Part shown: positions 37,957 through 49,934 of the stretch, one piece after another
How the letters are laid out: every line of letters starts with the position of its first letter
How positions within the stretch are numbered: the stretch's first letter is position 1
Assembly (NCBI GenBank): GCA_037074705.1
Contig: CM073590.1
Coordinates: 44,396,395 to 44,460,394, forward strand
Direction of reading: 5' to 3'
DNA: 64,000 nt
Source of the DNA: Zhengitettix transpicula
Taxonomy: Eukaryota > Arthropoda > Insecta > Orthoptera > Tetrigidae
Program-made: the position numbers and the translations under genes
The notes under the pieces: model-generated
What the model was told of the DNA's origin: nothing
The model's input: the letters and a program-made list of their open reading frames with translations, nothing else
Database searches by the model: none

Positions 37957-40900
37957 TATGGAAAGGATAGAGAGATAGGTTGTGGCTTACCTGAAAGTGA
38001 AGTGCGGTGTCGCCATGAGGAACTGAACCAATATTTTTGACAATTCTTACTATTACAAAATATATGTATATATTGTAATAGTAAGAATGTGACATTGTCA
38101 AAATTAATTGCAACATTGGTATGGAAAGAACAGAGAGATAGGTTCCTGAAGAAGGAGGCTGAGAGCCTCCGAAAATTTGAAGAACAACCTTCAGTTCCTC
38201 ATGGCGACACCGCACTTCAATTTCAGGTAAGCCACAACCTATCTCTATCCTTTCCATACCAATATTGCAATTATTTTTGACAATGTTATATCCTTACTTA
38301 TATCATATATATATACACACACACACACATTTAGATAGGTAAGAGAGACAGCAAAGCTGACTTACCTAAAATCAACAGTTCAATTTATGCCCGACACACA
38401 GTTCAGACCTTCCTTCCTGACGAATGTGACTAAGGCTCTCAAAAATTTGTAATATATTCACTCCTCAGTTAGATGGGACCAACTGTTTATTTCAGTTAAG
38501 CCAACTTCGCTGTCTTTCGTTCCTATCTAAACGTGTTATATATATGGCATAACAAGTGTAAATATGATAATTTTCTATATTTTATCATAAATATTTGTGT
38601 ATTGTTTGTACGTGACAGTTGGCCACAATGAGTAGTGTTCATAAGTCTGCACGTAAAGCAAATGGATACAGCCTTTGACTTCCCCACAAAAGGTGGCATT
38701 TTCCATCTCAAATCAGTTTCTGCCAATTGATCTACTTAAAGATGACAAAGTGAACCATTATATAAAATTGTGGAAATGTTTTATCTAATTGTATCTAAGG
38801 CTTCATTTTGGTAATTTTACTTAAGATTATTTTTGAATACTTAAAAATACTACAAATTTTTAATTGTAAAAACACAATAACTATGTGGAGCAGCTAAGCA
38901 ATATATCATCTGGGTTGACACTGGTAGCAATATATACACCCACAATGTTAAGGACTTGAATTTGGTGATGAAGTCACATTGGATAATTGGATGAAGAGGA
39001 AAGATGGGATCATCTATAAACTGGAACCAGGTTAACCTGTTAGGTATGCCAGGTCCAGGGGACCTATCCAGTTTTTTTTGTATTGTATTGTACAGGTAAT
39101 GAGATGAACTTTTCTGAAATCCATACATTCAAAATGTGGCCATAGTTTTCTGGAAAATGATGAGTGAATATGAAAGTGTTTTGCTTTTCTTACTGCTGTA
39201 GTACAGTGTGATTATACAGTTCTTTTTCATCATATATCACTGAACAAAAATTAAGGTGAATTTATTTATAAAATAATTTTTTTTTATTTATTCTTCCAAA
39301 TCAATTTCATCCCCTTCAAAGTAATCCCCGTCCGATAAAACGCACATTTTCCAACGCTTTTTCCAGTCCTCGAAACAGTCGGAATAGTCTTTTTCCGATA
39401 TAGCCTTCAAGACCTCCTTCGATTCGGTTTTTATGTCCTCATTGACCTTTTGAGTTTGCTGAATAGCCAGAAGTCGCACGGAGCCAAATCATGCGAATAC
39501 GGTGCTTGCGGAACGATATGAGTCGAGTTTTTGGAAAAAAAAGTCGCGAAGAACCAATGCAGTATGACATGGTGCATTATCGTGATGAAGGAACCAAGAG
39601 TTGTTCGCCCATAATTCCAGCCGTTTCAGACGAATAGCTTCACGCAAACGACGCATAACGTTCAAATAATATTCTTTGTTGACAGTTTGGCCCGGCGGAA
39701 GGAATTCATAGTGCACCACACCACGATAATCGAAGAAAACTGGCAACACCTTGATTTTCGGTCTTGCTTCACCTTTTGCACGATATTCGCTGGATTGGTC
39801 GGTGGTTTCAGGGTCGTATCTCGTATCCAGTAATGATGCATTTCAAGTGGTCCTGATAGTCAGACAGCAAAGTTTCACACACATCAACCCGACGCTTTTT
39901 TTCCCCCAAAAATTGAGCGATTTTGGGACCAATCGAGACTTTACGCGTTTGAGACACAAAACATTCTTCAAAATGGTTGGGCTGAGCCAAATGATATTCC
40001 AACACTATCAGCAAGATCTGTAATTGTCCATCGACGATTTTCAAGCACCAAATCTTTGAATTTTTGGACGTGGCCCTCGTCGGTAGACGTTGATGGTCGT
40101 CCAGAGCGCGGTTCGTCTTCAACGCGTTCTCGGCCCTCTTTGAAATCGTTGTACCACTTATAAACTTTTTTTGTGCTATAGTTTGATCACCAAAGGCCTT
40201 CCGCAAGATTTTCAACGTGTCCGTACAAGAATATTCATTCCGCAAACAAAATTTGATGCAAGTTCTTTGCTCAACAAAATCACGCATTGCAAAAATCAAA
40301 AAATTCACTTTTGGTTGTTTACCAAAACACGTATAACACGGAGATAATTAAACCTCAATATATTGTTCTCGGAGCTCAACCGGGTTTTGCATCTTCTAGG
40401 CGAAGTGTCTATTTGCAATAGAATGGTTCCGACACTTCGCCTAGAAGATGACGACAGAGCTTTTAGTCGTCGAAACGTTGCGTTCTACAATTATGCAAAA
40501 CCCGGTTGAGCTCCGAGAACAATATATTGAACAACTGCACCGGGAAAGGCTTCAATCTTCGATAATTAAACCTTTTAACAAAGAGACGCTTGGCAAATAT
40601 TATAGACAGTCCTACCAACCTAGGGAAAAAAATACCTGTCTTCCTAATACCCGGGAGTTTTAAATGACAATTTCACCTTACTTATTGATCACAGTGGTAA
40701 ATCATTGATATTATTCATTTTAGTGACCAATAAATAGTGATAGAATGTGGCTGGGTAAATCAATAACAACACATTTTGGGAATGACACAAAATACTCTAC
40801 AAGATGAAAATTTTTGAAAATGTTAATTTTAGATTTTGTAGTTCAACTACAAAGGTTAATCGAAAAGCTTACAAATTTTTATAACTGGCGTGATCAGTAG

Positions 40901-43900
40901 ACAAAGAAGAGGCAACTACAAGTGAAATATCAAGTAAAAAAGAAAATACTGCGGACTATGCTACAAAGAAACTAAAAAACATGTAATAACGTTTGAGTTT
41001 TTGTAAATAAACTAAAATAATTATGAAAAATTGTTTTGACAAAACTTCAAAAGAAGTTAATACATACTACTCAGAATAATTGATTTTTTTCGCTGAAAAA
41101 CCTAGTATTAGCTTTATATTTATACCATAACATTATTCATGAATGTATAATTAGAATTTTTCAATTTTCAACCAGCTATTGGACAGTAACAATTGACACC
41201 CAACAACCGTTTGTCTGCATTTGGCTATCTTTCTTATCATTATAATGTTTTGTTTAATCCTTCCACTAATCTCACTCACTCACTCAGTTCCTTTTCTTTA
41301 CTTTTTACATGCCATTCTAATATGTTTCCATTATTTTTCCAATGTCATGACCTTTCCTTGAGAGAGTTGTTGGGTGCCAATTTTTGTTGTGTCACAGTTT
41401 GAATTCATCAATTGATGCCCAACTGGCATGCAGTTCAGATCTTCTATTCTGATGATGGGGGCTCAGGTCCTTGAAAATTTGATTTTAATTTCTGCTCAGC
41501 CCAACTAGATCAAATTTGATTTCACGTAAGTTTTGCAAAGTAAAAGGCATACAATATTTTAGAGAGTTGAACGACATTGTTGGACTGAAAGAGAAATATA
41601 ATTTGGCAGAGTTTGTGTATTTAAAATAATTCAGTGGCAGAGAGAATTTAACCTTGCCATTATTGTTGTTGTCCAAAGGTTCTGCATTTTTTTTCTGTAC
41701 ACGTAGACAATCTTGTTTCTTATACACAGCCTCTTTCTTTCGGTTTTTCTTGTTTTCTTCACTTCAAGTAAATCTGTACGTCTTTGTTCTTCTAGACGAT
41801 CTTTCATGTCCTCTTATTAACCTGCCTTTTTCTTGCCATTTATTGTTTTGTATAGTTTTCTTTTCTTTGCCTTTTTTCACTTTTTCTTGCTCACCTTTCT
41901 ACTCCAAGCAATGGAATACCTGAATTATCTAAATAATAACTTAATAGACTGGTGTCTGAGGACAAAATCTCTCGTGTCTGTGCATTAATGTGATCACGGC
42001 AACATTGACCAGTTTCCCTGGCAAAAATATCTTTAATGTTGGTGATCATACTTGTGAACTGACTTCAGATGACAAGCAAAACCCTATAATCTGGAGAATT
42101 CTAAAAGAATTAATTTGTGTTTGTGAAAGTGTATTTTCAGTAATATGGCTTATTTTCAAAGTTAAAAAGTTGAGGTTGGTATAAATTCTGTGTCTCCACT
42201 CATCTCTTTTCTGGACCTTAGACATCCACTTTCTAATTCCGAGACTCCTAATATCACTTTGTACCTCATCTCTCCATCTGGTCTTCAGTCTGCCTCGTAT
42301 TTTAGTTGAAAGAGGTATCCAGTTATAAACATTTTTCAATTTCTTTCATCATTCATTCTTTGTAGATGTGTTGAATTATTTTATCTAATTCATCATTTGT
42401 TCGTATCCTCCAGTTTAAACATAGTAGTTTCAATGGACCATAAATCATTCGCAAGACCTTTCTTTCAAAAATTTTCTCAGTCTTTTTATGTCCAAGTCTT
42501 GGCTGCATACATGACTATTGGTCTTATTACCGAAATATACAATTTCAATTTTGCCTTTCAGGATAGTAACTTGCTTTTTAGTAGGTCTCTGTAAGAAAAA
42601 TAACACCTATTACCTGCAGCTATATATAACCTCTTCTTCTATGGAGTTATTCCCATTGAGAATTGTTCCTAGGCATCTGTATGAGGTTACTTCTTGGTAT
42701 GTGATATCATCAATAGTAATATCTGCTGCCAGACCGATACTTGTTCTGCATCACATGTAGGTAAGAGACATTTCCTTAATTTTCTTGAATGTTTGTTCTA
42801 ACGAGCTCTTTGTTCTTGATGTCAGAAGAAAATCATCTCTGCATATACTAGGTATTGTTTTAGTCTTGTAGTAATATTCCCTTGGATGTTCAAGCATGAC
42901 AAAATGTTGTCCATGATGACACAGAATAAAGTGGCTGATAACGGGTCTCCTTGTTTAACCCCGTACTTAATAAAAATTGGTTCACTTAACTGATTGGTAA
43001 CCTTAATTCTTTCTGATGTATTTTCCAATGTAAGTTCCATTAATTTTAATAACTTTGTTGGAACTTCATATCTTAAACACTGGGGAATTAGGTTTCTATC
43101 CAGCGAATCAAAGGTCTTCATGTAATCGATAAACATGTTATAGAGTTCGATGCCATGCTCATGGCATTTTTCATAGATCTGTCTGAACATAAAGATATTA
43201 TCGATAGTTGACCTGTTTGGGCGGAAGCCTGCTTGGAAATCAGAAAGTTTTTTTATCAATTATATCCACGAGTCTGTTTTTTAATATTATGGCAAATATC
43301 TTAAATGTTTATTTAATAAAGTTATTGGTCTATAGTGTTTACAGTCATACTTATCTCCTTTTTTAAATATGGGACATAGAATTCCTTCTTTCCATTGGTT
43401 TGGTATTTGATGATTTTCCCAGATTTTAATTATCGGCCTTTAGATTTCATTTTTGAGTGTTGCCTCCGCCTTTGATCATTTCAGCTGGTATATTATCAAT
43501 ACCTGGTGCTTTGTTATTTTTCAAGTTATTAATTATATGACACATTTCATTATAAGTTGATTCACCTAGTTCCTCATTCAAATCTTCATCATCAATGTAA
43601 TCAGTTGTGATATTCTCATTATTATTAATGAAATTCATTTCAAGCACTGGATTGAAGAGTTCCTGGAAGAAGGATTTCCATCTTTCCAATATTTCCTCTT
43701 CTAGCAACAGGATATTTCCATTTTCGTCCTTACAGAGACCTCTGCTGTTCATTTGTAATTTCATTAGTTTTGCACCTCCAAAGAACTTCCTTGCTTCATT
43801 CTTTTTGAAATTATTATTTTATTTGTTGGATTTTTGTGTTTACCCACTCTTTCTTTTGTTGTTTACAAATTTTATAGGCCACTTTCCGTTCTTCTCGATA

Positions 43901-46900
43901 TTTCTCATTTGCGGCCTTGGTTTTCTTCATCTGTTCATTCCTTCTGGCTTCGTTTTTCTTGTCAACTGTTAGCCAACATACTTCATTCCACCAATCATTT
44001 ATTATTTCCTTTTTCTGCTTGTCCATTGTTTCATCGGCAGCTTGCGCTATAATTTTTCGTAATTCTTCTGTCATCATTAATTTTATCTGGTGGAGTCCTA
44101 CTTTGAATCTTCTCAAGAAGTTTGGATCTATAAGCTCTAAGCTTTTTATGATCTTGGAAATTTTGGGACACCCATCTTCTAATCCTTATTGCTCTTTCTT
44201 GGTATTGTGCTGGTAGTTTTTGATGTTTAATTATTTTCAGAATAAAATGGTCTGAATCAATATTCGGACCTCTCACATCTTCAATCAGTTCCTTTTTAGA
44301 ACGTGATCAATTTGGTTCACTGTTTTTTTATCAGGTGAGATCCAAGTACCCAGAAATATTGATTTTTATTGGAAAAAGATACTCATAATAAACATGTTAG
44401 TTTCTGATAGTTCACAGAGAAAGTCACTGTTCTCATTTGTTGTTTTGAGTAAGCTGAAAGGGCCTGTAATTTCTCTGCATGTATTTTCCTTTCCAATTTC
44501 AGCATTGAAATCTCCTACCACAACTAGAAGGTCACTGTTCAGTGTATCGTCGATCACTGTAATTTTTTATAAACTATTTCTTTAATTTCCAAAGGTTTTT
44601 CATTTGTTGGGGTACATACGTTCAGTAATGTGATATGATTATACTTTCCTTTGATTCTGAGTTTAGATATTCGTTCATTGATTCAACTGCAGTTGATTAC
44701 GTGTTTAATCATATGTTTCTCCTCAAGAAAACCAGAGTCCCAAGTTATCATCTGACCCACTGTAGAAAAGAGTGTATTCGTCTTTATAGATTTGTCTGAA
44801 ACCTCGCCATCTAATTTCTTGTAGTGCAACTATTGAGATAGAGGTTGTGTTCATTTGATCAATTATTTCATTTAACTTTCCCGCTTGCAGAAGAGTTCTC
44901 ACATTTCAAGACCTAATAATCATTTTACCTGTTCCTTGCTTAGGTTGTCTTCTGCGATCAATCCGGTTCATCTGAGGCTGCGTTGTGGGTCTTTTAGCAG
45001 TGTATATTTTTTACTGGTGATGGGGAGCTGGACCAACACCCACCCCTCCTCCTTTTTCTGAACTTAGGACCGACAATGGTGGCTACTGAGGTACTCAATC
45101 CTCACAGCGTCTGCCGAATTTAGTAAAATAGTGTAAACCTTGCATAATTGTCATACCGTCAAATTTAATTTAATTTTGTATTGGTCTGTTGGGGGAATGC
45201 TTTATTAAAGTTTAACATTTTTCAGTAAATTCAAATAAAAACTTTTTCTAAAATTTTATATTCTATGTGTAAAGAGCATTCTATACTTTTTTGAAAACCT
45301 GATAAAATGTTCCTGGGATAAAAACAAGACTCTCATTTAAATTAATATCCGTGGCAAATTTATGTCTAGCTCAAGCATTCGAAATTTTTATTATGTAAAA
45401 AAGTCTGTTTGCATAATGGATAGATTCTAATATTTATTTTCAATTTTTAATATGACTTAACATTATTTATATTTTCAAAATTGATTAATTAAATTTTTTC
45501 TTAATAAATGTATCCTGATAAAAATGTATGTTTTAACTCGCAACAATCCTGTCTACTAAAACATCTGAATCTAATTCCATAGGCGACAGTTCCATAATCT
45601 CGAGCGGCCTTTTACACGAATAAGCCAGAGTCAGATTCAATCATTTGGAACATATTTGTATAATCTTCAGCCTGGACAGTAAGTGTTTTCTAAATTTGGA
45701 GAGCATTTTCATTGTGGACCTGTCCAAATTCTTTCCCTGTGCGGTATTTTGAGCACTGAAATTTTAAAACATTGTTTCGATCCATGATCTATTGTACAGA
45801 GCAGGTAGACAATGGTTTAATAACTTTATGTGCCTGTGGAACGATGTTTCAGCTAATTTCAACATGTTCTTTTAATGTTATCATCAAGGCGCATATAGAG
45901 AATTTTTTTTTTAAAAGTTCGGAGACTCATGGAAGTAATATATGATTATTTTGAGGTTATAACCTTAATTTAATTACTAAATTACATTTATGTACTTATA
46001 GTTGTGTTATGAGTGAATCTTTTGTTATTCATTTTTTTAAAAAGGAAACAATCTTTTTCCCCACATTCTCCACTATAAATATAACCTTACACAAGTTCAA
46101 CATCAAAATTTGGTTTCCCAAACCAAGATAAGTTTCTCTTGGCGTGCGTGTATCTCACAAGCCTTATAACCTTGAGGACCTTAAACCCACCTGAGAAGTT
46201 AACCGAAAGAGGAGGTTACAATAATATAGAAACACATTCTGATTGGTAAGAGAGACAGCTAAGTCTACTTACCCTGAAATCAATAGTTGCCGGCTCACAT
46301 GCAGTTCAAACCTTCCTTCCTTCCTGACCTAAGAGTCTCAGGTCCTCAAAAATTTGAATTATTATTTTCAGCCCGACTGAACTAAGTATTATGTCAACTT
46401 TGCTGCTTGTCTTTCCTATCTAATGTGTTACTTAATTTGACCTCGTCACGTTCTCCACAAGTGTTATATTGCTGTGACATTTCTATGACTTACCCTGTCA
46501 TCTTCTGGGGATAGTCAATTCCAAAGTAGAGATGTATTTTTATAAATAAGGAAGAGGAAGGATTTTCCACTTCTGTATAAATACAACTCCACTTTGAAAT
46601 TGACTTGTCCAGAATATGATGACAGCAAGTCATCAAAATGTTGCTATTCCTACAATATGTTCACCAAGTATGTTTAAATTTTTTATTGCAAATTATGTTA
46701 CCACTATAAGGAGAAGTAAAATGTGGGAATTAATTAAAGTAAAATAATTAGCTAAATGCAATAATTACGATAGAAATCATGTAGCAGTCATTGCAAAACA
46801 ACAGAAAATATAATATGTACTTATCTATTAGTAAAGGCAATTCCAAAACTGGAAGCTCATGTATACATTAATCATTATGGAGGTCATATTCTTTTAATAA

Positions 46901-49041
46901 GAAACATCATTTGATGTTTCAATACTACTTCAGTATTTCTATTAGAATTAATATTACGAAATAAAATTGTTTGCCAACCTCAATTTTAGATACACAACTT
47001 TAAACATTACTTGTTAAATAAATTAGTGACCTTTTTACAGACATTAAAAATATTTTATAACACAACAATGTTGCAGTAGCTTTTTGCACTTTAACCAGGT
47101 TATAAGAACCTGATGACATGTTCTTTTAAGGTGCTGAAACATCGTTGTTTAAATATATTTTAAAATATCTGTAAAAAGGTCATTAATTTATTTAATTTAT
47201 GTTATTAATAAAAAAGACAAATAAAATATTATCTATATTTCTCAATGCAGTCTCTTTTTAGCTTGGTTCACTTTTGATGTTCAATGTCAATAGCAAAATG
47301 AAAATATAAGATGTGTTTGAAAATTAATAATAAGATAAAATAGCCAAATTACAGACAAAAGAGTACTGATATAAATACCACACAATGTTTGCGGAAACTA
47401 TCCCTTTCTTCAGATGCCAAGAATGACACAACCATATACTGCAGTTAACGAGTTCGAAATCCTTTTGAGTTTGTGAATGTAATGTGCGGTTGTGTCGCTC
47501 TTGTGTTTTCTTGGCACCCTAACAAATGAACAAGGTTTCTAGAAACATTATGTGGTGTTTATATAATCACTTCTTTTGCCTGTATTTGGCTGTCTTTATC
47601 TTATTATTAATGTTCAGTAGCTTTGATGTCCCGATTAAAGTGAGAATGATCACGTGTCTCACGTTGCTCCAGTGCTTTGTTGTTGGCAAATCTTTTACCA
47701 CCAAGCCTTTTTCTATTCTGGAATGAGAGAATAATTCTAGGTAGCTAAATCAGGCAAATTGTAAGAAATTCAAACTTTAACTAATTGATTTTAGCCATTA
47801 CAATAAGGTATGCTTAGTGGGTTAAGTGGTGCATTGCTATTATGAAACAACAAATATTTTTGCTAAATGTGATCACTTTTCTTGATTTAATCACTCAAAC
47901 ACTGCAATAAGTGCACACAATTCTTGCTGTTTATTGTTTTACCTATTTCAAATAATCAATGATCCAAAAAAAATGATTTTATGACCTTGCCAGCAGATGA
48001 AACTATCTTTCCCTTCTTGGAACCTATTCTCCTCTTCCACCCTATTGTTTTGACTGCTCTTTCATCTCAGGTGTAAAATGATGGACCCAAATTTCATCCT
48101 TTGTTAACAATCAACTCAAAAACTTGGCTTCATTGCTATTAAAGATCCCCACAGAGCTGATTTTATTCCATTGTAAGCAAACATGGTACTCATCTTGCAC
48201 ATAGCTGTCTCATGTTAAAATTTTCAGTCAAAGTATTATGTACAGCACTTTTTAAAATGCTTTCCTTGTCTGCTAGCTGGCACACTTTCAGTTGATCATC
48301 CAAACCAATTTTGTGGATTATATTTGGCACTGTTTCATCTGGTTGACCACTGCAATGTTTGTATTGGCAGCTTGTACAGCCTTGTTTAAACTACCCCATC
48401 CAACATTTTATTGTTGTAAACAATAAGCGATGAGCAAATTCCCTCAGAGTAGAATCTAGCTTGACTTTGATATTGGTTGGACTAGGACTTTTAAAATGAA
48501 GGTATTGTATCACATAATGATAACCAATTTTTCCATATTTACAAATTCATTATTGATTGCTGTCATACAAACAGCAAAAAATTTAGTGTAGTCAAGCTTT
48601 ATACGGTGCTTAAGAAAACTTTTGTTTTTCATATAACTAACCAACTTACATACATCACATCAGGTACTTCTGCGACTACACTTGTAAGTCACATTTTCAT
48701 ATAAATAAATATGTTCACAAATGAATTCTACAGAGAGATTAGTCTTCCATAATATCATCTAATTGAAACATTTCAAAGCTGATAAAACTAGTAATTACAC
48801 AATTCATGAATCAGATTTTTTTAAAGCATATACAAAAAAGTAGTATTTAGAAAGATACTCCCTTAATAAAATTGAGAATATATTCATTTTGGCAAATTCA
48901 AAAAATACTTACGATGGAAACCTTTTAGTCATATCTTCACACCATACCAAGAACCCAAGTGTTACTATTAATGCAGCAACTAATGTCATTCCACACAACA
49001 GCATACTTCCAACAACATCCACAAAAGCAGAAAGAAATGAA
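37426..49041 (-). CDS. TMEM179-like membrane protein, last two exons (5' exons not found)
   Basis: Penultimate exon 49041-48913 (129 bases) and last exon 37735-37426 (310 bases), both with consensus splice sites (acceptor ATTTCAG, donor TC then GTAAGT; acceptor TCTCAG) and compatible phase-2 joining. The reading gives [16 protein letters not shown], a membrane helix, then [15 protein letters not shown] joined to CEIAAGQQ. Next comes [20 protein letters not shown], running into the last helix, and a basic then polar tail ending SIANI. The WC-xx-(I/M)T and AQFG-W-W-AW blocks match the TMEM179/TMEM179B family, four-span proteins of unknown biochemical function. The upstream exons should code the first two helices; I could not find them between 49041 and the window end, so they may lie beyond it. 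The frame is intact and the splice sites are preserved although the intron is 11 kb of transposon debris. Confidence 0.82.
37885..37952. repeat. (CA)n(TA)n microsatellite next to a foldback element
   Basis: Twelve CA units, a G, then about 21 TA units, ending directly at the TTGGTATGG start of the M2 foldback element. Confidence 0.95.
37953..38303. repeat. MITE family M2: nested foldback copies
   Basis: A segment starting TTGGTATGGAAAGGATAGAG at 37953, containing GGCTTACCTGAAAGTGAAGT and GTCGCCATGAGGAACTGA, recurs in inverse orientation ending at 38262. A partial direct copy begins at 38116. Outer ends of the second unit, GTGACATTGTCAAAATTAAT (from 38088) and its complement ending at about 38294, form terminal inverted repeats. 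A perfect 16-base palindrome arm pair (ATTCTTACTATTACAA and its complement) spans 38043-38088. The structure looks like one M2 copy adjoining or inserted into another. It lies in the TMEM179-like intron and has no coding capacity. Confidence 0.75.
38331..38530. repeat. MITE family M1, copy a
   Basis: A 200-base unit with inverted ends: TAGATAGGTAAGAGAGACAG at the left, and its approximate complement ending TTTCGTTCCTATCTA at the right. The interior GTTCAGACCTTCCTTCCTGA and CTCTCAAAAATTTG are shared with copy b at 46241-46424 and with fragments at 41395-41530. Confidence 0.75.
39288..40320 (-). pseudogene. Mariner transposase, copy A (frameshifted)
   Basis: Minus-strand mariner transposase in three frames. 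The N-terminus at about 40290-40190 has [20 protein letters not shown] and [12 protein letters not shown]. The catalytic region at 39749-39540 has [20 protein letters not shown] and [20 protein letters not shown], with the second catalytic aspartate. The LAPCDFWLF third aspartate is readable after a frameshift near 39530-39480. The C-terminus at 39479-39288 has [17 protein letters not shown] and ends EGDEIDLEE. It is nearly full-length (about 340 codons expected) but has at least three frameshifts, so it is inactive. It lies inside the TMEM179-like intron. A fragment of the same subfamily is at 52390-52722. Confidence 0.9.
40356..40529. repeat. Perfect compound palindrome
   Basis: Outer arms 40356-40392 and 40493-40529 are perfectly complementary over 37 bases (starting CAATATATTGTTCTCGGAGC). 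Inner arms 40390-40409 and 40431-40450 are perfectly complementary over 20 bases (CATCTTCTAGGCGAAGTGTC). A 21-base loop sits at the centre, and a 42-base unpaired segment lies on one side only. It adjoins the mariner copy A. No coding capacity is supported. Confidence 0.9.
41170..41530. repeat. Foldback and M1-like fragments
   Basis: ACAATTGACACCCAACAAC at about 41190 and its approximate complement GTTGTTGGGTGCCAATTTTT at about 41366 form an inverted pair. The same block (GACACCCAACAAGTTTCTCT) appears at 31046. Sequence at 41410-41530 (GCAGTTCAGATCTTC, CTCAGGTCCTTGAAAATTTG) matches the M1 interior. Confidence 0.5.
42045..45125 (-). pseudogene. LINE-C non-LTR retrotransposon (broken)
   Basis: Minus strand, from 5' to 3'. 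A leader lies at about 45125-44945. The endonuclease follows: [34 protein letters not shown] and [16 protein letters not shown] (about 44925-44500), then [11 protein letters not shown] (44260). A basic linker (44116-43814) leads to the reverse transcriptase: [20 protein letters not shown] (about 43520), [28 protein letters not shown] and [13 protein letters not shown] (43259-42930). The catalytic box is decayed (VYAEM where FADDM is expected). A C-terminal region with [12 protein letters not shown] follows (about 42300). Frameshifts and the lost catalytic aspartates make it dead. The overall length (about 3.1 kb) suggests a nearly full-length but shrunken copy. It occupies the TMEM179-like intron in sense orientation. 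Clade RTE-like by endonuclease style; not certain. Confidence 0.88.
45126..46240. other. Intron sequence, nothing recognised
   Basis: AT-rich intron of the TMEM179-like gene. Short similarity between GAACGATGTTTCAGC at about 45839 and the complement of GTGCTGAAACATCGTT at about 47133 hints at a scattered repeat, too weak to annotate. Confidence 0.35.
46241..46424. repeat. MITE family M1, copy b
   Basis: ATTGGTAAGAGAGACAGC at the left and the approximate complement ending GTCTTTCCTATCTA at the right are inverted ends. The interior CAGTTCAAACCTTCCTTCCT and CTCAGGTCCTCAAAAATTTG matches copy a. Confidence 0.75.
47358..47570 (+). repeat. Dispersed repeat R1, copy 2, with inverted ends
   Basis: Matches R1 at 7721-7912 in the same orientation (TTGAGTTTGTGAATGTAATG, CTCTTGTGTTTTCTTGG, TCTAGAAACATTATGTGGTG). 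In this copy the ends are inverted repeats of about 55 bases with some mismatches: ATAAATACCACACAATGTTT at the left, complement of ACATTATGTGGTGTTTATAT at the right. This suggests a foldback element. Confidence 0.65.
47955..48650 (-). pseudogene. Mariner-type transposase relic, copy C (old)
   Basis: Minus strand, heavily decayed. Pieces that resemble mariner transposases are [20 protein letters not shown] and [20 protein letters not shown] (about 48395-48260, N-terminal helix-turn-helix region), [13 protein letters not shown] (about 48230) and [14 protein letters not shown] (about 48085-48045, region after the first catalytic aspartate). Frameshifts and stops are frequent, so it is older than copy A and of another subfamily. 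Confidence 0.7.
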
Positions 49042-49102
49042 CTGAAATGTTAAATTAATACAAGTTTTAAGGTGAAATATACATACATATATTTAAGTAT
49101 AT

Positions 49103-49300
49103 AAGGATGTGACATTTTCAAAGTAATTGGTATGAAAATAAAAGAGAGAGAAAGTATTTGACGTACCTGAAATTTAGGTCTAACATTGTCATGGAGGACA
49201 AGACGAAGTTAAACTTTTTGGAAGTGTTAGCCTCCTTCCTCAGGAGAGTCGTCCAATGTGCCAGTTGGTCATGGTTCTTAGGTTTGGACTAATCACAACA
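49103..49300. repeat. MITE family M2, partial copy
   Basis: AGGATGTGACATTTTCAAAG followed by TAATTGGTATG and a diverged CTTACCTGAAA-type segment (GACGTACCTGAAATTTAGGT) matches the M2 end and interior at 38083-38303, with more divergence. It lies just upstream (in gene orientation) of the TMEM179-like exon at 48913-49041. Confidence 0.55.
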
Positions 49301-49934
49301 TCAGTCCTAACAATACCTGCACTTCACCCAGACCACACCTAGCCCTTAAGGAAGCTATCATATAATTCTCTTGGAGTAGTCTACACCAATAAAATTCTTA
49401 ATGTATTTATACATAGAAAATAACATGCAGACCTTCAATACCCTGTGCCCTACCCACTGTCCAATTAATCCAACCTATTAATGACCAATAAAAAAAATGT
49501 AGTCACAACCTACTTTCCTAGAGTACAAAACTCTTCTACACACTCAGTCTGGCATGCATTGGTTGCAATCCAAATATAGAAAGCATCCTTCCCACAATTC
49601 TACCCAATCAAAACCAGGTGGTAGGAATGGGTACTCTATCCCTGCCCTGTCTACTACAATCCTCCAGAATCTTTCCCAAATGGAATAGCCACACAAAAAG
49701 GCAAAGGAAACATTACATGCTTCTTCTATAACATAATGTACCAAATAAGTTAGACAATTCCCTGCTTTATACATTGGCCAAACAAAATTATTCTCTTCCC
49801 TAACACATTTATAACCAACATAGCACTGTCAAAAACAATTCAGAACATCTGCTCACACCCAGAGCCACATTGTCAACAATTTGAACCAATGCTTCACACA
49901 GATTATCCTTAAATCTTACCTCATGGCTCAAAAA
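49301..49934. other. No gene recognised
   Basis: Sequence with long open stretches on the minus strand (for example 49544-49774). It reads like a protein relic, but I cannot assign it to a family. Confidence 0.3.

Noticed and set aside
43607..44216. Plus-strand ORFs of about 100-120 codons
   Set aside because: Antisense shadows of LINE-C.
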